Shown: positions 9,666-18,815, numbered from the stretch's first letter. The stretch: 35,494 bases of DNA from Thorsellia anophelis DSM 18579 (GCF_900111395.1 NZ_FOHV01000029.1:1-35494), one strand, 5' to 3'. Translations and numbers: made by a program. The notes: a model not told the origin generated them from the sequence alone.

Positions 9666-9681
9666 CATAAGCATGCTTATG
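9666..9681. other. 16-bp perfect palindrome in the terA-terB gap
   Basis: The 16 bases CATAAGCATGCTTATG are an exact palindrome in the 66-base gap between terA and terB. They lie 24 bases after the terA stop and 27 bases before the terB start. As RNA they would give a short stem-loop; as DNA they could bind a dimeric protein. A second, partial copy of the arm (TTATGCATTATGC) follows at 9687-9699. Confidence 0.4.
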
Positions 9682-9704
9682 ATCACTTATGCATTATGCT
9701 AATT

Positions 9705-10874
9705 TTATTTGCTACCAGCTTTCCAACTAAAGCCCCAACCAAAAGCATTATCTAAATCTTTATGTCCTGCGAAATATCTGTCGATGCGTTCAACATTCAT
9801 ACTGCCATTTTGATTAACAATTCTTGCAATAGCGCACATGTTAAAGCGATCATTTCCTTCAGTTAACTGTGTTTCAATCGGTGGTTCATTAGGGACATGT
9901 AAAGTTACCACTGCATCAGTTTTAGACCAATTAGGTACACCTTCATAAATAAAGGTGAAAATCAATATTTCAGCTATATGATGCCATTTTTCACCATTGA
10001 TGTGTAACCATTCACCTGTAGCACTACTCCCGGTTCTATCATCAGCTAGTAATTTTACATAGGGGTCTCTATCTAAATTACCAAAACGATTACCAAGTGC
10101 CTGGACAATATCTGCATCTCCATCTTTAAACCTGATAAAAGCACCTAAATCAAGATCAATCTTACCATTGCCGCTGAATAATTTATTCATAAAACCAGTT
10201 GAGTTTTGAGTAGGGTTTTGGTTCCAATTCAAATTAACTTTTATTAAGCCAAAATCCGTTTTTTTACTCAAATTAATACTAGGGCTATTTTTAGTAAGTG
10301 AAATTTTATTTAAGTTAACTGTAGATGGGTTTGCAGGCGCAGTATTAATGATAGGCTCAGGAGGTGTTGGTGCATCATCTGAAACGTCAACCCCAAAAAA
10401 TTCAGCTAAGGGCTTTAAACCACCATTAAAACCTTGGGACACAAATCTGAATTTCCATTCATTATTTCGCTTGTATAATTCTCCTAGAATTAATGCCGCC
10501 TCAGTTCTACCTACCATTTCAACTTCAGATTTAATCAGTATATTATTTTTATTTTCAACCTGTATAATTAATGAACCAAGTTGAGAAATTGTTTTACCTT
10601 CATCGCACGTTGAAGAAAATGCAATTTTCTGTACATCGGGACCAATTTTATCCAAATTAATTTCAAAAATAGTGTTGGTTCCCTCCGCAATGAGTCTAAC
10701 AGCACCATCATCACTATTTTTTTGACCATAAAAGATCATATCAGCATCACCTTTTACTTTTGCATTATCATACAATCTAAATGCAGAAATATCAGATGGA
10801 TGACCAGATAAAATTCTAATCGTCAATAGCTCGTTAGGAACAGGGGCATTGCCACCAGCGGTTAAGTTTTGCAT
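9705..10874 (-). CDS. terA: TerA, two-domain TerD-family protein
   Basis: This 389-residue protein is near the enterobacterial TerA length (about 385). The N-terminal TerD-like domain (about residues 1-165) keeps the LYKRNNEWKFRFVSQGFNGG ending but has lost the acidic GDGDDE calcium loop. A proline- and asparagine-rich linker (about 170-195) leads to the C-terminal half. That half begins KISLTKNSPSINLSKK and carries GKIDLDLGAF, a DDRTGSS site and the GWGFSWKAGSK tail typical of TerA. The start codon shares one base with the terZ stop, so translation is probably coupled. It is soluble and believed to act with the other TerD-family members. Confidence 0.92.
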   Translation of the reverse strand: MQNLTAGGNAPVPNELLTIRILSGHPSDISAFRLYDNAKVKGDADMIFYGQKNSDDGAVRLIAEGTNTIFEINLDKIGPDVQKIAFSSTCDEGKTISQLGSLIIQVENKNNILIKSEVEMVGRTEAALILGELYKRNNEWKFRFVSQGFNGGLKPLAEFFGVDVSDDAPTPPEPIINTAPANPSTVNLNKISLTKNSPSINLSKKTDFGLIKVNLNWNQNPTQNSTGFMNKLFSGNGKIDLDLGAFIRFKDGDADIVQALGNRFGNLDRDPYVKLLADDRTGSSATGEWLHINGEKWHHIAEILIFTFIYEGVPNWSKTDAVVTLHVPNEPPIETQLTEGNDRFNMCAIARIVNQNGSMNVERIDRYFAGHKDLDNAFGWGFSWKAGSK

Positions 10875-11458
10875 TACAGTATAGCCCTAACAATTTGTGG
10901 TAACATTTCAGGTACAGCTCTACCCTCACAAGCCATGCCATGCGCTTTAAAATTCCATTCTCCACCAGAACGGGATAATGAAGCAATTAAAATTCCTGTA
11001 TGAGGTCCTTGTTCTGCAAGTTTAAAATGAACTAATTCTTTTCCTGTTTGGTTATCAAAGACGCGGCAAAATGCATTTTCAACTTCATTAAAAGTTTGAC
11101 CACGAAAACTATTAACAGTAATAGCTAAATATTCAACTTGGCTAGGTAAACTTGCAAGATTAACCCGAATGATTTCATCATCACCATCACCTTCACCCGT
11201 TTGGTTGTCGCCACTATGAACAATATTTCCACATTGCGATCTTAATTGCTGAAACCAAACTAAATCAAGGGGTTGACCTGATGCATCAAGTAATAGACAT
11301 GATGCATCTAAATCAATTTCATCATTACCACCAAAAAGATTAGCTAGAAAGCCTTTTTTCTTTAGAGGATCCCAACCTAAACCAATGCCAATTGTTGAAA
11401 GCGTTGATGCGGCTGATTTTGTCAAAGATACTGTTTGATTTTTAGTTAATGATACCAC
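10874..11458 (-). CDS. terZ: TerZ, TerD-family protein, first gene of the ter operon (GTG start)
   Basis: This 194-residue TerD-domain protein is close to the usual TerZ length of 193. It starts at GTG with AGGAG six bases upstream. Conserved parts are SLTKNQTVSLTK, LGWDPLKKKGFLANLFGG (the insertion characteristic of TerZ), [27 protein letters not shown] and the C-terminal GEWNFKAHGMACEG. The acidic calcium loop is intact. It is the promoter-proximal gene of terZABCDE. The gene to its left in transcription order is the divergent ATP-grasp gene, so the 357-base gap must hold both promoters. Confidence 0.93.
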   Translation of the reverse strand: MVSLTKNQTVSLTKSAASTLSTIGIGLGWDPLKKKGFLANLFGGNDEIDLDASCLLLDASGQPLDLVWFQQLRSQCGNIVHSGDNQTGEGDGDDEIIRVNLASLPSQVEYLAITVNSFRGQTFNEVENAFCRVFDNQTGKELVHFKLAEQGPHTGILIASLSRSGGEWNFKAHGMACEGRAVPEMLPQIVRAIL

Positions 11459-11815
11459 GATTTGCTCCTATCTATGTTGATGATAAAATGTGTGAGAACC
11501 TATGATAAATTGCATTTTTTCGTACTACTGCTTTGAATTACTTTTATTTAACTGTATATTGTAAAAAAAGTAAGTAAATTTTACAACTGACATATAACAC
11601 TCATAGTTTTTCCCCCATTTTTATAGAAAATAACTCACTAGTCAATCTTTATATTATTTCTTTCCAATATTGATGCAATTAATTTTTTTTAGGTGAAAAT
11701 TTCAAAGACCTAAATGATTCATGAGAATCATATATTAGGATTTATTTTGTCTTATGTATTGTTAGTGTATAATTAATCAGATGTTAACAGTTTATTATTA
11801 AAAGGGGTTATTTGA
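11459..11815. promoter_or_regulatory. Divergent promoter region of the ter and biosynthetic operons
   Basis: This 357-base AT-rich gap separates divergent terZ and the ATP-grasp gene. A 7-base-arm inverted repeat with a 4-base spacer (ATGATTC ... GAATCAT, 11714-11731) lies about 85 bases upstream of the ATP-grasp start and is a candidate operator. A TATAAT box at 11768-11773 is the best -10 for the plus-strand operon, with only a weak -35. No equally good minus-strand promoter was found by eye. Confidence 0.5.
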
Positions 11816-12895
11816 GTGGCTATAATATACATGCAGGGGGTATCATCCCAAAGAGAGCTTATCTTAGGCGCTAAAGAAATAGCTTTTGAACTATTATCAA
11901 GTAATAGCCCGATTGTAATTGCTTCTCATAGTGATTTTAGATATGAAATATTACAAGAAGCTGATATTAGTTACATTGAACCAAAACATGACCAAGCTAA
12001 AATAAATTTCCTGATGGATATTTTATCAAAACATGATATTCGTGTTGTCCATGCAGGAGCTGTAGGACATGGACTTATCCATTATCAAGCAGATTTAAAA
12101 TCGCTTGGGGTTCGTTTAATTGCAGGCGCCTGTAGTGAACAGGATTTTGAAATTGCTGATAATAAATCGGCATTTACCAATTTGATGTGTGAACATCAGT
12201 TAGATGTCGTACCTGCCATTTTAATTGAAAACCAATCAAGATTAGAGGAGGCATTATCCTCTTCACCCTTTAGTACATTTGGGGCTAATTTATGTATAAA
12301 GCCTGTTAGAGGAATTTATGGCCTTGGGTTTTGGCGTTTTAAACCTGATGCGCCAATGAATCAACATATTTTGAATCCTAATATAAATGTTATAAATCCA
12401 CAAGCTTACATTCAAGCTATGAAACTATCGAATAATTTCAAGCCTCAACTAATTATGCCTTATTTTAAAGGTGCTGAAACATCAGTTGATATGATAGTCG
12501 ATGAAGGGCAAGTTATTTTTGCAATTGCCAGAATTAAAGAGTCAAAATATCAGAAAATTAGTCTTAATTGTGATGCTATTGAGCTGGCAAAAAAATGTGC
12601 ACAGCTGCTTAAAGCTGATGGATTAATTAATATTCAGACGATTAATGATGAATCAGGAAAACCATGGTTGCTTGAAGCCAACCTACGACCTAGTGGAGGG
12701 GTTTGTTTTTCTAAAGCTTCTGGAATAAATATTGCTAAGGTATTTTTTGATTATTTTTACATGGGACTTACAAAAGAAGCTATTTTAACCAAGTATACCC
12801 CTTTATTTAAAGAGGTTTTAATTAAAGTTGATAGCTGCGCAATACCACTTTTAGATAACAATTCAACCAACACAATTTATCATGAGACGTTATAG
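11816..12895 (+). CDS. ATP-grasp ligase of the Ter biosynthetic operon (ATPgrasp_Ter)
   Basis: This 359-residue cytosolic ATP-grasp enzyme starts at GTG with AAAGGGG upstream. The opening IIYMQGVSSQRELI fits the Ter-linked ATP-grasp family (PF15632). ATP-binding residues are expected at LCIKPVRGIYGLGFWRF (a lysine followed by a glycine-rich loop) and IMPYFKGAETSVDM. The metal-binding triad lies in LLEANLRPSGG. These enzymes join a carboxylate to an amine or similar nucleophile using ATP. The family is known only from gene neighbourhoods, and its substrate is unknown. It is the first gene of a five-gene operon predicted to make a nucleoside-like metabolite, placed opposite terZ as in other Ter loci. 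Confidence 0.85.
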   Translation: MAIIYMQGVSSQRELILGAKEIAFELLSSNSPIVIASHSDFRYEILQEADISYIEPKHDQAKINFLMDILSKHDIRVVHAGAVGHGLIHYQADLKSLGVRLIAGACSEQDFEIADNKSAFTNLMCEHQLDVVPAILIENQSRLEEALSSSPFSTFGANLCIKPVRGIYGLGFWRFKPDAPMNQHILNPNINVINPQAYIQAMKLSNNFKPQLIMPYFKGAETSVDMIVDEGQVIFAIARIKESKYQKISLNCDAIELAKKCAQLLKADGLINIQTINDESGKPWLLEANLRPSGGVCFSKASGINIAKVFFDYFYMGLTKEAILTKYTPLFKEVLIKVDSCAIPLLDNNSTNTIYHETL

Positions 12896-12992
12896 TATAT
12901 AAAACGTCCTATAAAGCTCTATTTTTAAAAGTAATTATTTATATCATTAGCATAAAGATTAACTTAATCATAATTGACATAATGGAGTCACT

Positions 12993-14162
12993 TTGCAGCA
13001 TATTAAAGCACAATTACCTACTGGCACGATAAAAGTCAGCACAATACAACTCGAACCAAAATTAGATGCTCTTTTTTCTTTTGCTCAAAGACGTAATCCA
13101 AAGCGTTCATTTTTGTTTGTGAGTAAAATATTAGGTAAACATATTCCAGTAAGCCCAAGTATTATGCGCCAAAGCTATCGTACTTTAGCAAATAAAATTC
13201 CAATGGATTTACCCGAACCTATCGTTTTTTTTGGTATGGCTGAAACTGCGATTGGTTTAGGAAGTGGTATTTTTGAAGAAGCAATTACGCAATACCCAAA
13301 TGCCTTATTTATGATCTCAACTCGTCATGAACTGCCGAATACAGATAAATTTTGTGAATTTAAGGAAGAACATAGTCATGCAACAGATCATATCATCTAC
13401 AAACCTAATAATATAACGAAACAAGAACAATTACTAAACGCTAAAACTCTTATATTAGTTGATGATGAAGCGACTACTGGAAAGACATTTTTAAATTTGT
13501 ATCAAGGATTAGTCGCAGCTGGACTTAGAGATGTTGAGAAATTAGTTACTATCACGTTAACAAACTGGTCAAATAAAGCTCTTAGTAATTGTGTCAATAT
13601 CCCTGTAGAAGAATTATCGTTGATTAATGGACATTGGGAATGGCAGCCTGAACCTTGCGCACCTGAGGTTGTGATGCCTTCACATATAGGAAAATTCCAA
13701 ACTGGGTGCAAAATTGCAACACATTATAATTTTGGACGTGAAGGAATCTATAAAAGGCCTAATATTGACAGTTTATTTGCTCATTTCTTTAATCAGCATA
13801 GATTCACTAAGCAGCAAACTGGTCAAAGCACTAATCCATCAGTTCTAGTCTTAGGTAGTAGTGAATTTGCATATATTCCCTTTTTATTAGCCGAAGAGCT
13901 GGAAAATTTTGGATATATAGTAAAATTCAGTGCTACGACAAGGTCACCTATTGCATTAGGGTTAGCAATTGAATCTGCTTTGCAGTTTAGTGATAATTAT
14001 GGAGAAGGCGTGACGCACTACTGTTATAATATAAGTCATCAACATTTCGATCATATCATTTTATGTGTTGAAACCGAGTCTTGTAGTATAGATGATGAAT
14101 TTATTCATGCACTAAAACACTGTGCACAAAAAGTTACTGTGTTTTCTCTATTTGATGGTTAA
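12993..14162 (+). CDS. Phosphoribosyltransferase with TRSP domain (PRTase_2-TRSP)
   Basis: This 389-residue protein starts at TTG (12993) with GGAG at 12983-12986. The N-terminal half (about residues 1-235) is a phosphoribosyltransferase: TLILVDDEATTGKTF is the PRPP-binding loop, and FFGMAETAIGLGSGIFEEA is the conserved N-terminal motif of the Ter-linked PRTase_2 family (PF15609). The C-terminal part (about 245-389) fits the TRSP domain (PF12500). It presumably transfers or removes a phosphoribosyl group on the operon's metabolite, but the reaction is not established. It follows the ATP-grasp gene by 97 bases and precedes the HAD gene by 98. Confidence 0.85.
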   Translation: MQHIKAQLPTGTIKVSTIQLEPKLDALFSFAQRRNPKRSFLFVSKILGKHIPVSPSIMRQSYRTLANKIPMDLPEPIVFFGMAETAIGLGSGIFEEAITQYPNALFMISTRHELPNTDKFCEFKEEHSHATDHIIYKPNNITKQEQLLNAKTLILVDDEATTGKTFLNLYQGLVAAGLRDVEKLVTITLTNWSNKALSNCVNIPVEELSLINGHWEWQPEPCAPEVVMPSHIGKFQTGCKIATHYNFGREGIYKRPNIDSLFAHFFNQHRFTKQQTGQSTNPSVLVLGSSEFAYIPFLLAEELENFGYIVKFSATTRSPIALGLAIESALQFSDNYGEGVTHYCYNISHQHFDHIILCVETESCSIDDEFIHALKHCAQKVTVFSLFDG

Positions 14163-14260
14163 ATTTATGAGATTCATTCTATTTGCTATTTAATTAACAA
14201 TTATAAATAAAAAAACACTCATTTAACTAATGTAATTACTTAAATTTTTAAGAGCTAGCT

Positions 14261-15031
14261 ATGTTCAAACCCATTTTTTTATGCGATCTTGATGATACCC
14301 TATTTCAAACACAACGGAAAATTACAGAATATGGTTATTCTGCAGCTTTTAAAACGGCAGCAATAGACCAAACAGGTAAAGCTCGAAGCTTTATGACTAA
14401 AACACAGTACAATTGGATAAATTGGCTTTTAACTTCTACACAATTAATCCCAATTACGGCTAGAGGAACAGAAGAAATTAGTCGTGTTCAGATTTCCTTT
14501 CAAGACTGGAAAATTACTACCCATGGTGCAGTAATCCTTGATAAAAATAACCAACCAGATATTGTCTGGCGTGAGCACATTGAACTAGAGCTTGCCAAAT
14601 ATCAAGATATTCTGAAGCAAAAACAGGCATTACTAGAGCAAAGAATTGAATCTTCTGGTATAGATGCTTGGGTACGTATGAATACTGAATATGACAAGCT
14701 TAATATTTACCTTGTTGCAAAGCACCGGGATAGTAAAAAAATTGAAGAGCTTTATCAGCTTTGTAATCAAATCGATAAAGAAACTGGCCTAGAGGGATTT
14801 TATGTTCATAGGAATAGCAATAATATTGCATGGTTACCTAATTGCATTGAAAAAGGTCATGCAACAAGATTTTTACTTTCTAAGTTAAGAGAGCTGCAAC
14901 CGGACACACCTGTCTTAGGACTAGGAGACAGTGTGAGCGATCATACTTTTTTAAAACAATGTGATTGGTTTGGTATGCCAAGTCATGGACAATTATTTGA
15001 AGTATTCAATTCAACAATTAAGCATAATTAA
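14261..15031 (+). CDS. HAD-family phosphatase of the Ter operon
   Basis: This 256-residue haloacid dehalogenase-superfamily hydrolase has motif I as FLCDLDDTLFQ (nucleophile Asp near residue 8 and general acid Asp two residues later). Motif II is the Thr in PITARG, the lysine of motif III is in IEKGHATRFLL, and motif IV is LGLGDSVSDHTFL. The roughly 110-residue insert between motifs II and III makes it a C2-capped enzyme of the Cof/sucrose-phosphate-phosphatase type. It should remove a phosphate from a small metabolite, most likely a product of the neighbouring PRTases. Start ATG 14261 is preceded by a weak ribosome-binding site. Confidence 0.85.
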   Translation: MFKPIFLCDLDDTLFQTQRKITEYGYSAAFKTAAIDQTGKARSFMTKTQYNWINWLLTSTQLIPITARGTEEISRVQISFQDWKITTHGAVILDKNNQPDIVWREHIELELAKYQDILKQKQALLEQRIESSGIDAWVRMNTEYDKLNIYLVAKHRDSKKIEELYQLCNQIDKETGLEGFYVHRNSNNIAWLPNCIEKGHATRFLLSKLRELQPDTPVLGLGDSVSDHTFLKQCDWFGMPSHGQLFEVFNSTIKHN

Positions 15032-15224
15032 AATCAGTTTACCCTGTATACCCTCCAAGTTGAACATTGAATTTAACTTGTAACCTAACGAGTCACATCT
15101 GCTAAATTAAATAGTTTTGATGGATTCGATAAACATACAGGTTGTTAGAAACAATATCCAACATTAATGAATACAATAAAGTGTAATTTCCAAACAAACA
15201 TTATGATTGAACGAGAAATATAAA

Positions 15225-16310
15225 ATGACATTTTCAGGAATTTACCCGCAACACGATATTACATTTTTACTAGAACCAATTGAAATGGAAATGACATCTA
15301 TTGAAGAAAAAGAACGTTTAATTCAATCAGGTGAAAAACATTATTCTCAGATGCTCAGTCAAGAACCTGAACCCTCTTTAGATCATCTAGGTATTTATGA
15401 AAATGCACTTAAACAATACGAGCATCGTTTAGCTAAAGAAGTGATGCAATTAGCTATCACACTTAAATTACTTTATAAAGATAAGCCTATTGTTCTTTTA
15501 AGCCTAGTCCGAGCAGGTGTTCCTCTTGGAGTATTATTGACTCGTGCGCTCAAGTTACTTAAACATGAAGTGTTTCATTATGGCATCAGTATAATTAGAG
15601 ATAAGGGAATTGATTCATTCGCAATGAATTATGTTGAATCGATACATGAGAAACACTCAATTATATTTGTAGACGGTTGGACAGGTAAAGGTGCTATCAG
15701 CCAGCAACTAAAACTGTCACTCGATGAAAGAGGTGGATACCCTTCTATACCTAGATTAGTAGTATTAGCAGATGTATATGGTTCTGCTTGGCTTAGCGCA
15801 TCAAATGAGGACTGGTTAATACCATTTGGGATATTAGGTGCGCCTATTTCCGGTTTAGTGTCCCGCTCGATTTGGCAAGAAAATTCCTTCCATGGGTGTG
15901 TATTTTGTACACACCTAAGCGCATTTAGTTGTAGTAATGAGTTTATAGAAACGGTCGAACGACATTTTCACCTCTATATAAAACAAGCTTCTTTAATCGA
16001 TATTAATGATTCGTCGATGCTTTTAAATGGATTAGCTAATCAATCAAGCCGCACAGAATGTGAAAATGTGATATTTCGTTTGAAAAAAATGTATCAAGTC
16101 GATAAAATTAATCGTATTAAGCCAGGTATTGCTGAAGCAACAAGAGCAGTGCTTAGGCGGGTACCTGATCATGTGATAGTAAGGGATAAAACAGATCCTG
16201 ATGTATCCTTATTATTACATCTTGCCAAACAAAAGAATATTATAGTTACTGAAATGCAAGACGCAATCTCTCCCTATAGAGCCATAACTATTATAAAAAG
16301 GGTAAATTAA
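15225..16310 (+). CDS. PRTase_1 (StiP family) protein with C-terminal PELOTA RNA-binding domain
   Basis: This 361-residue protein is counted from ATG 15225; the open frame also has a TTG at 15207, but the family begins near TFSGIY. Residues about 20-260 are the PRTase_1 domain (PF11202, also named cysteine protease StiP). It has the GVPLGVLLTRAL motif and a PRPP-loop-like IIFVDGWTGKGAISQQL, together with conserved cysteines in HGCVFCTHLS. Residues about 275-361 match the PELOTA_1 domain (PF15608), with RIKPGIAEATRAVLRRVPD and ISPYRAITII. Whether it acts as a transferase or protease is unsettled; the PRPP loop favours the former. It is followed one base later by the lyase gene. Confidence 0.85.
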   Translation: MTFSGIYPQHDITFLLEPIEMEMTSIEEKERLIQSGEKHYSQMLSQEPEPSLDHLGIYENALKQYEHRLAKEVMQLAITLKLLYKDKPIVLLSLVRAGVPLGVLLTRALKLLKHEVFHYGISIIRDKGIDSFAMNYVESIHEKHSIIFVDGWTGKGAISQQLKLSLDERGGYPSIPRLVVLADVYGSAWLSASNEDWLIPFGILGAPISGLVSRSIWQENSFHGCVFCTHLSAFSCSNEFIETVERHFHLYIKQASLIDINDSSMLLNGLANQSSRTECENVIFRLKKMYQVDKINRIKPGIAEATRAVLRRVPDHVIVRDKTDPDVSLLLHLAKQKNIIVTEMQDAISPYRAITIIKRVN

Positions 16311-16311
16311 C

Positions 16312-17235
16312 ATGCCGGTGAAGATATCTCCTTATGCACTAGGTGCTACACTTTACATGCCTGCCATTCGACACGACATACTTGAAATTATACATGGTGA
16401 AAAACTTTCAGGTTTAAAATCCATGGTAATTTGCTTTGAAGATGCTTTAGCTGAATCACAATTAGAAGAGGCTTTTGAAAACTTTACTCAATTAGCAACC
16501 CAGATTAAACTTTCAATTAAAAAGCCACTAGTATTCATTCGCCCCAGAAATTTCGATATAGCAATTAGGTTAATTAAGCACTGTGATCTCTCAAAAATTG
16601 ATGGGATGGTACTTCCTAAATTTACACTTGATTCTTTACCAATATGGCAAGAAATATTGGAAGATACTCATTTATATTGGCTTCCTACTCTTGAAACACA
16701 AGATGTATTTAGCTATCTTGAAATGCAGAAACTTGCAGATTCATTAAGTACATTTAAAGATAAAAATAAAATTCTCGCACTACGGATTGGTGGGAATGAT
16801 TTAATGTCTGTTTTGGGCTTAAGACGTCCTAGAGATATGACGATTTATGATACACCGCTTGGATATGTCATTAAAATGCTCGTCGCTGTTTTTGGTTCAA
16901 CAGGATTTGCTTTAACTGCACCTGTTTGCGAACTGATTGAAAATTTAGATATTTTAGAATTAGAACTTAAATCAGATATTGCACATGGATTAGTTGGGAA
17001 AACCGCAATACATCCTAACCAAATCCCAATTATTCAAGATGCATGGAAAGTTAAAGCGTCAGAATTCGCAGAGGCGCAAGCTATTATGAATGCGCAAAAA
17101 GCCGTTTTTCAAATGGATGGCGCTATGTGTGAACCTGCAACCCATACAACTTGGGCACGTAATCTCCTAGAAAGGTATGGTGCTTACGGGTTACTTCCAA
17201 ATAAAGTACAAGAATTTATGACTAAGCACAACTAA
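16312..17235 (+). CDS. TIM-barrel C-C bond lyase (HpcH/HpaI, CitE-like) of the Ter operon
   Basis: This 307-residue protein resembles the citrate-lyase beta/HpcH aldolase superfamily in its Ter-specific form (PF15617). It opens with YALGATLYMPAIR, and then shows MVICFEDALAE (acidic metal or substrate ligands), FIRPRNFD, DGMVLPKF, ILALRIGGNDLM, and the late TAIHPNQIP motif typical of CitE proteins. It is cytosolic and likely metal dependent. It would make or break a carbon-carbon bond in the operon's metabolite, for example by adding a keto-acid unit to a ribosyl compound; that role is inferred. It starts one base after the previous stop and ends the plus-strand operon. Confidence 0.85.
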   Translation: MPVKISPYALGATLYMPAIRHDILEIIHGEKLSGLKSMVICFEDALAESQLEEAFENFTQLATQIKLSIKKPLVFIRPRNFDIAIRLIKHCDLSKIDGMVLPKFTLDSLPIWQEILEDTHLYWLPTLETQDVFSYLEMQKLADSLSTFKDKNKILALRIGGNDLMSVLGLRRPRDMTIYDTPLGYVIKMLVAVFGSTGFALTAPVCELIENLDILELELKSDIAHGLVGKTAIHPNQIPIIQDAWKVKASEFAEAQAIMNAQKAVFQMDGAMCEPATHTTWARNLLERYGAYGLLPNKVQEFMTKHN

Positions 17236-17267
17236 GTAAATAATAGCTAACATTTTGTTTAATAAGC

Positions 17268-17299
17268 ACTCATACCGCCATATTTATGGCGGTATGAGT
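17268..17299. terminator. Strong bidirectional hairpin between convergent Ter operons
   Basis: A perfect 15-base-arm inverted repeat (17268-17282/17285-17299) rich in G+C compared with its surroundings lies between the lyase gene (+) and the kinase gene (-). It starts 33 bases after the first stop and 5 bases after the second. There is no long U-run on either side, but position and strength make it the likely shared terminator. Confidence 0.7.
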
Positions 17300-17303
17300 C
17301 CAA

Positions 17304-18815
17304 TTATTCCCCTGCCATTTGAATTACGACTAACCTTCCCCCATTTTCTGGGGATAATAAAAGCTGTAAACCATCTTCTAACTTGATATGTTCACCAATT
17401 GCAATATCTTTCTGGTGTGTAATATTTTTAAGTTTTGTTAACCCCTCATTTACTAGGTACCAATCATTTTCATGATAAATAAAGTAACCAATACGTTTTG
17501 TATCCGATGCAGTTAATTTTTCGTTTGGAAAAATAAGCCTATTTTCATGCCATCTATATAATGATTGTTCACTGTAAACCATAATTCTATGATTATCTGG
17601 TAAATATTTACCTTCAGCGTGTGACGAATATAGGTTTAGTATAGGGAGTTTACCTTTATGTGGAGTGCCACAAAAAGGACATTTGGGGCTTGTTGAATTA
17701 TCGAATAAGTACCACTTTTGCGTACATGTATCATTATGGCATGGCTGTAAGAGATCGATTGATTTAATAAGAGCAGTTTCCCATTCATCAGCAGAAGGCC
17801 GCTTAAGAGGATCATGCAAACCATCTATAAATGCTTGTTCAAATAACTTAGATAAATAGGGGCCTGTGACTGTATACGGAATTTTATTGGTATCTTTCCA
17901 AGGTAAATCATAATCATCGGCATGATCTGGGTTAACACGATTACTTGTATCATTAACATTTTCGATAAAGCAAGCATTTTCGCCCATCATTAATGATTCA
18001 TCTTTTTCCGCATCATAAGCATCGTGCACTTTATCGCCTCTAAGTGGATGACGATACAATAAATTAAGATAAATCATCACCGCTAGGGCATGTAAATCAG
18101 TCATTCTTGAGGGAAATTTCTTATTAGGATCATCTTTATTAAGATGCGCTGTTTTTACAACTTCTGGAGCAATAAAATCAGGAGTTCCTATAACACTAGG
18201 CGGATGCTTACCTGGTACAACTAAACCATCTATATCGATTAAACAAGCTTGACCTGTAATCGGATCGATTAAACAGTTATTATAACCTAAATCTGAATGA
18301 CTCAATCCCGCCATGTGCATGCGTCTGATAGCCCTAGATAGCATTAATGATATTTTCAAATAGGACATCCAGTTACCGAGCTCTTTCGGGTCTAAGAATT
18401 TTTGTCTAAGTTTCGGTGATGCGAACCACTTTCCAATTTTCTCTTTATTAATAATACCAAGCATGTCATTATTTTTTGAACCATGCTTGAAGAAAAAACA
18501 GTCTCTGTAAAAAGGCACAACTACTCCTAGGCGTTGGTTATATTCAACAACAGCTGTAGGCCAGCAGTAAACGTTTTTAAGATATTCACCACCTATTTGA
18601 TTAAATATGTTTTCTCTATAGCGCCCTGTAATTTCAAGTAATCTTTCTCGTGTATCCTCATCCGCTTTATCACGAAAAAAAGCAATTACATATTCTTTAT
18701 CTGGGCTAAACATTACATCTTTTACTGCACCTTGCGCACGAACTTCGTCATAAAATCGAATCGTTGAGCCATCTGAAGCGGTTAAAGTAATAATTTGGGC
18801 TTGAGTATTACTCAT
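17304..18815 (-). CDS. Protein kinase of the TerY-P module with zinc ribbon and possible FHA-like tail
   Basis: This is a 503-residue serine/threonine-type kinase. The catalytic loop is HSDLGYNN (residues 173-180, Asp175 and Asn180). The metal site is DIDG (194-197) in place of DFG, and GTPDFIAPEVV (210-220) is the activation segment with its APE motif. The N-lobe (about 20-110) is divergent and has no clear GxGxxG loop. A zinc ribbon follows at 359-383 (CX4C and CPFC). The last 110 residues, ending LEDGLQLLLSPENGGRLVVIQ, look like a divergent FHA-type beta-sandwich that could bind phosphothreonine. With the PP2C and vWA proteins upstream it makes the known TerY phosphorylation triad. Targets are unknown. 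Confidence 0.85.
   Translation of the reverse strand: MSNTQAQIITLTASDGSTIRFYDEVRAQGAVKDVMFSPDKEYVIAFFRDKADEDTRERLLEITGRYRENIFNQIGGEYLKNVYCWPTAVVEYNQRLGVVVPFYRDCFFFKHGSKNNDMLGIINKEKIGKWFASPKLRQKFLDPKELGNWMSYLKISLMLSRAIRRMHMAGLSHSDLGYNNCLIDPITGQACLIDIDGLVVPGKHPPSVIGTPDFIAPEVVKTAHLNKDDPNKKFPSRMTDLHALAVMIYLNLLYRHPLRGDKVHDAYDAEKDESLMMGENACFIENVNDTSNRVNPDHADDYDLPWKDTNKIPYTVTGPYLSKLFEQAFIDGLHDPLKRPSADEWETALIKSIDLLQPCHNDTCTQKWYLFDNSTSPKCPFCGTPHKGKLPILNLYSSHAEGKYLPDNHRIMVYSEQSLYRWHENRLIFPNEKLTASDTKRIGYFIYHENDWYLVNEGLTKLKNITHQKDIAIGEHIKLEDGLQLLLSPENGGRLVVIQMAGE

Noticed and set aside
9639-9686. Longer TerB with 16 extra N-terminal residues
   Set aside because: The extension reads through the palindrome, lacks a ribosome-binding site and is not in the family; GGAG precedes the ATG at 9638.
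10348-10584. Plus-strand open frame within terA
   Set aside because: It is antisense to the TerA linker and N-terminal domain.
13502-13711. Minus-strand open frame within the PRTase_2 gene
   Set aside because: It is antisense to a conserved domain; no ribosome-binding site.
17636-17859. Two overlapping frames inside the kinase zinc-ribbon region
   Set aside because: They are out-of-frame shadows of the kinase gene.
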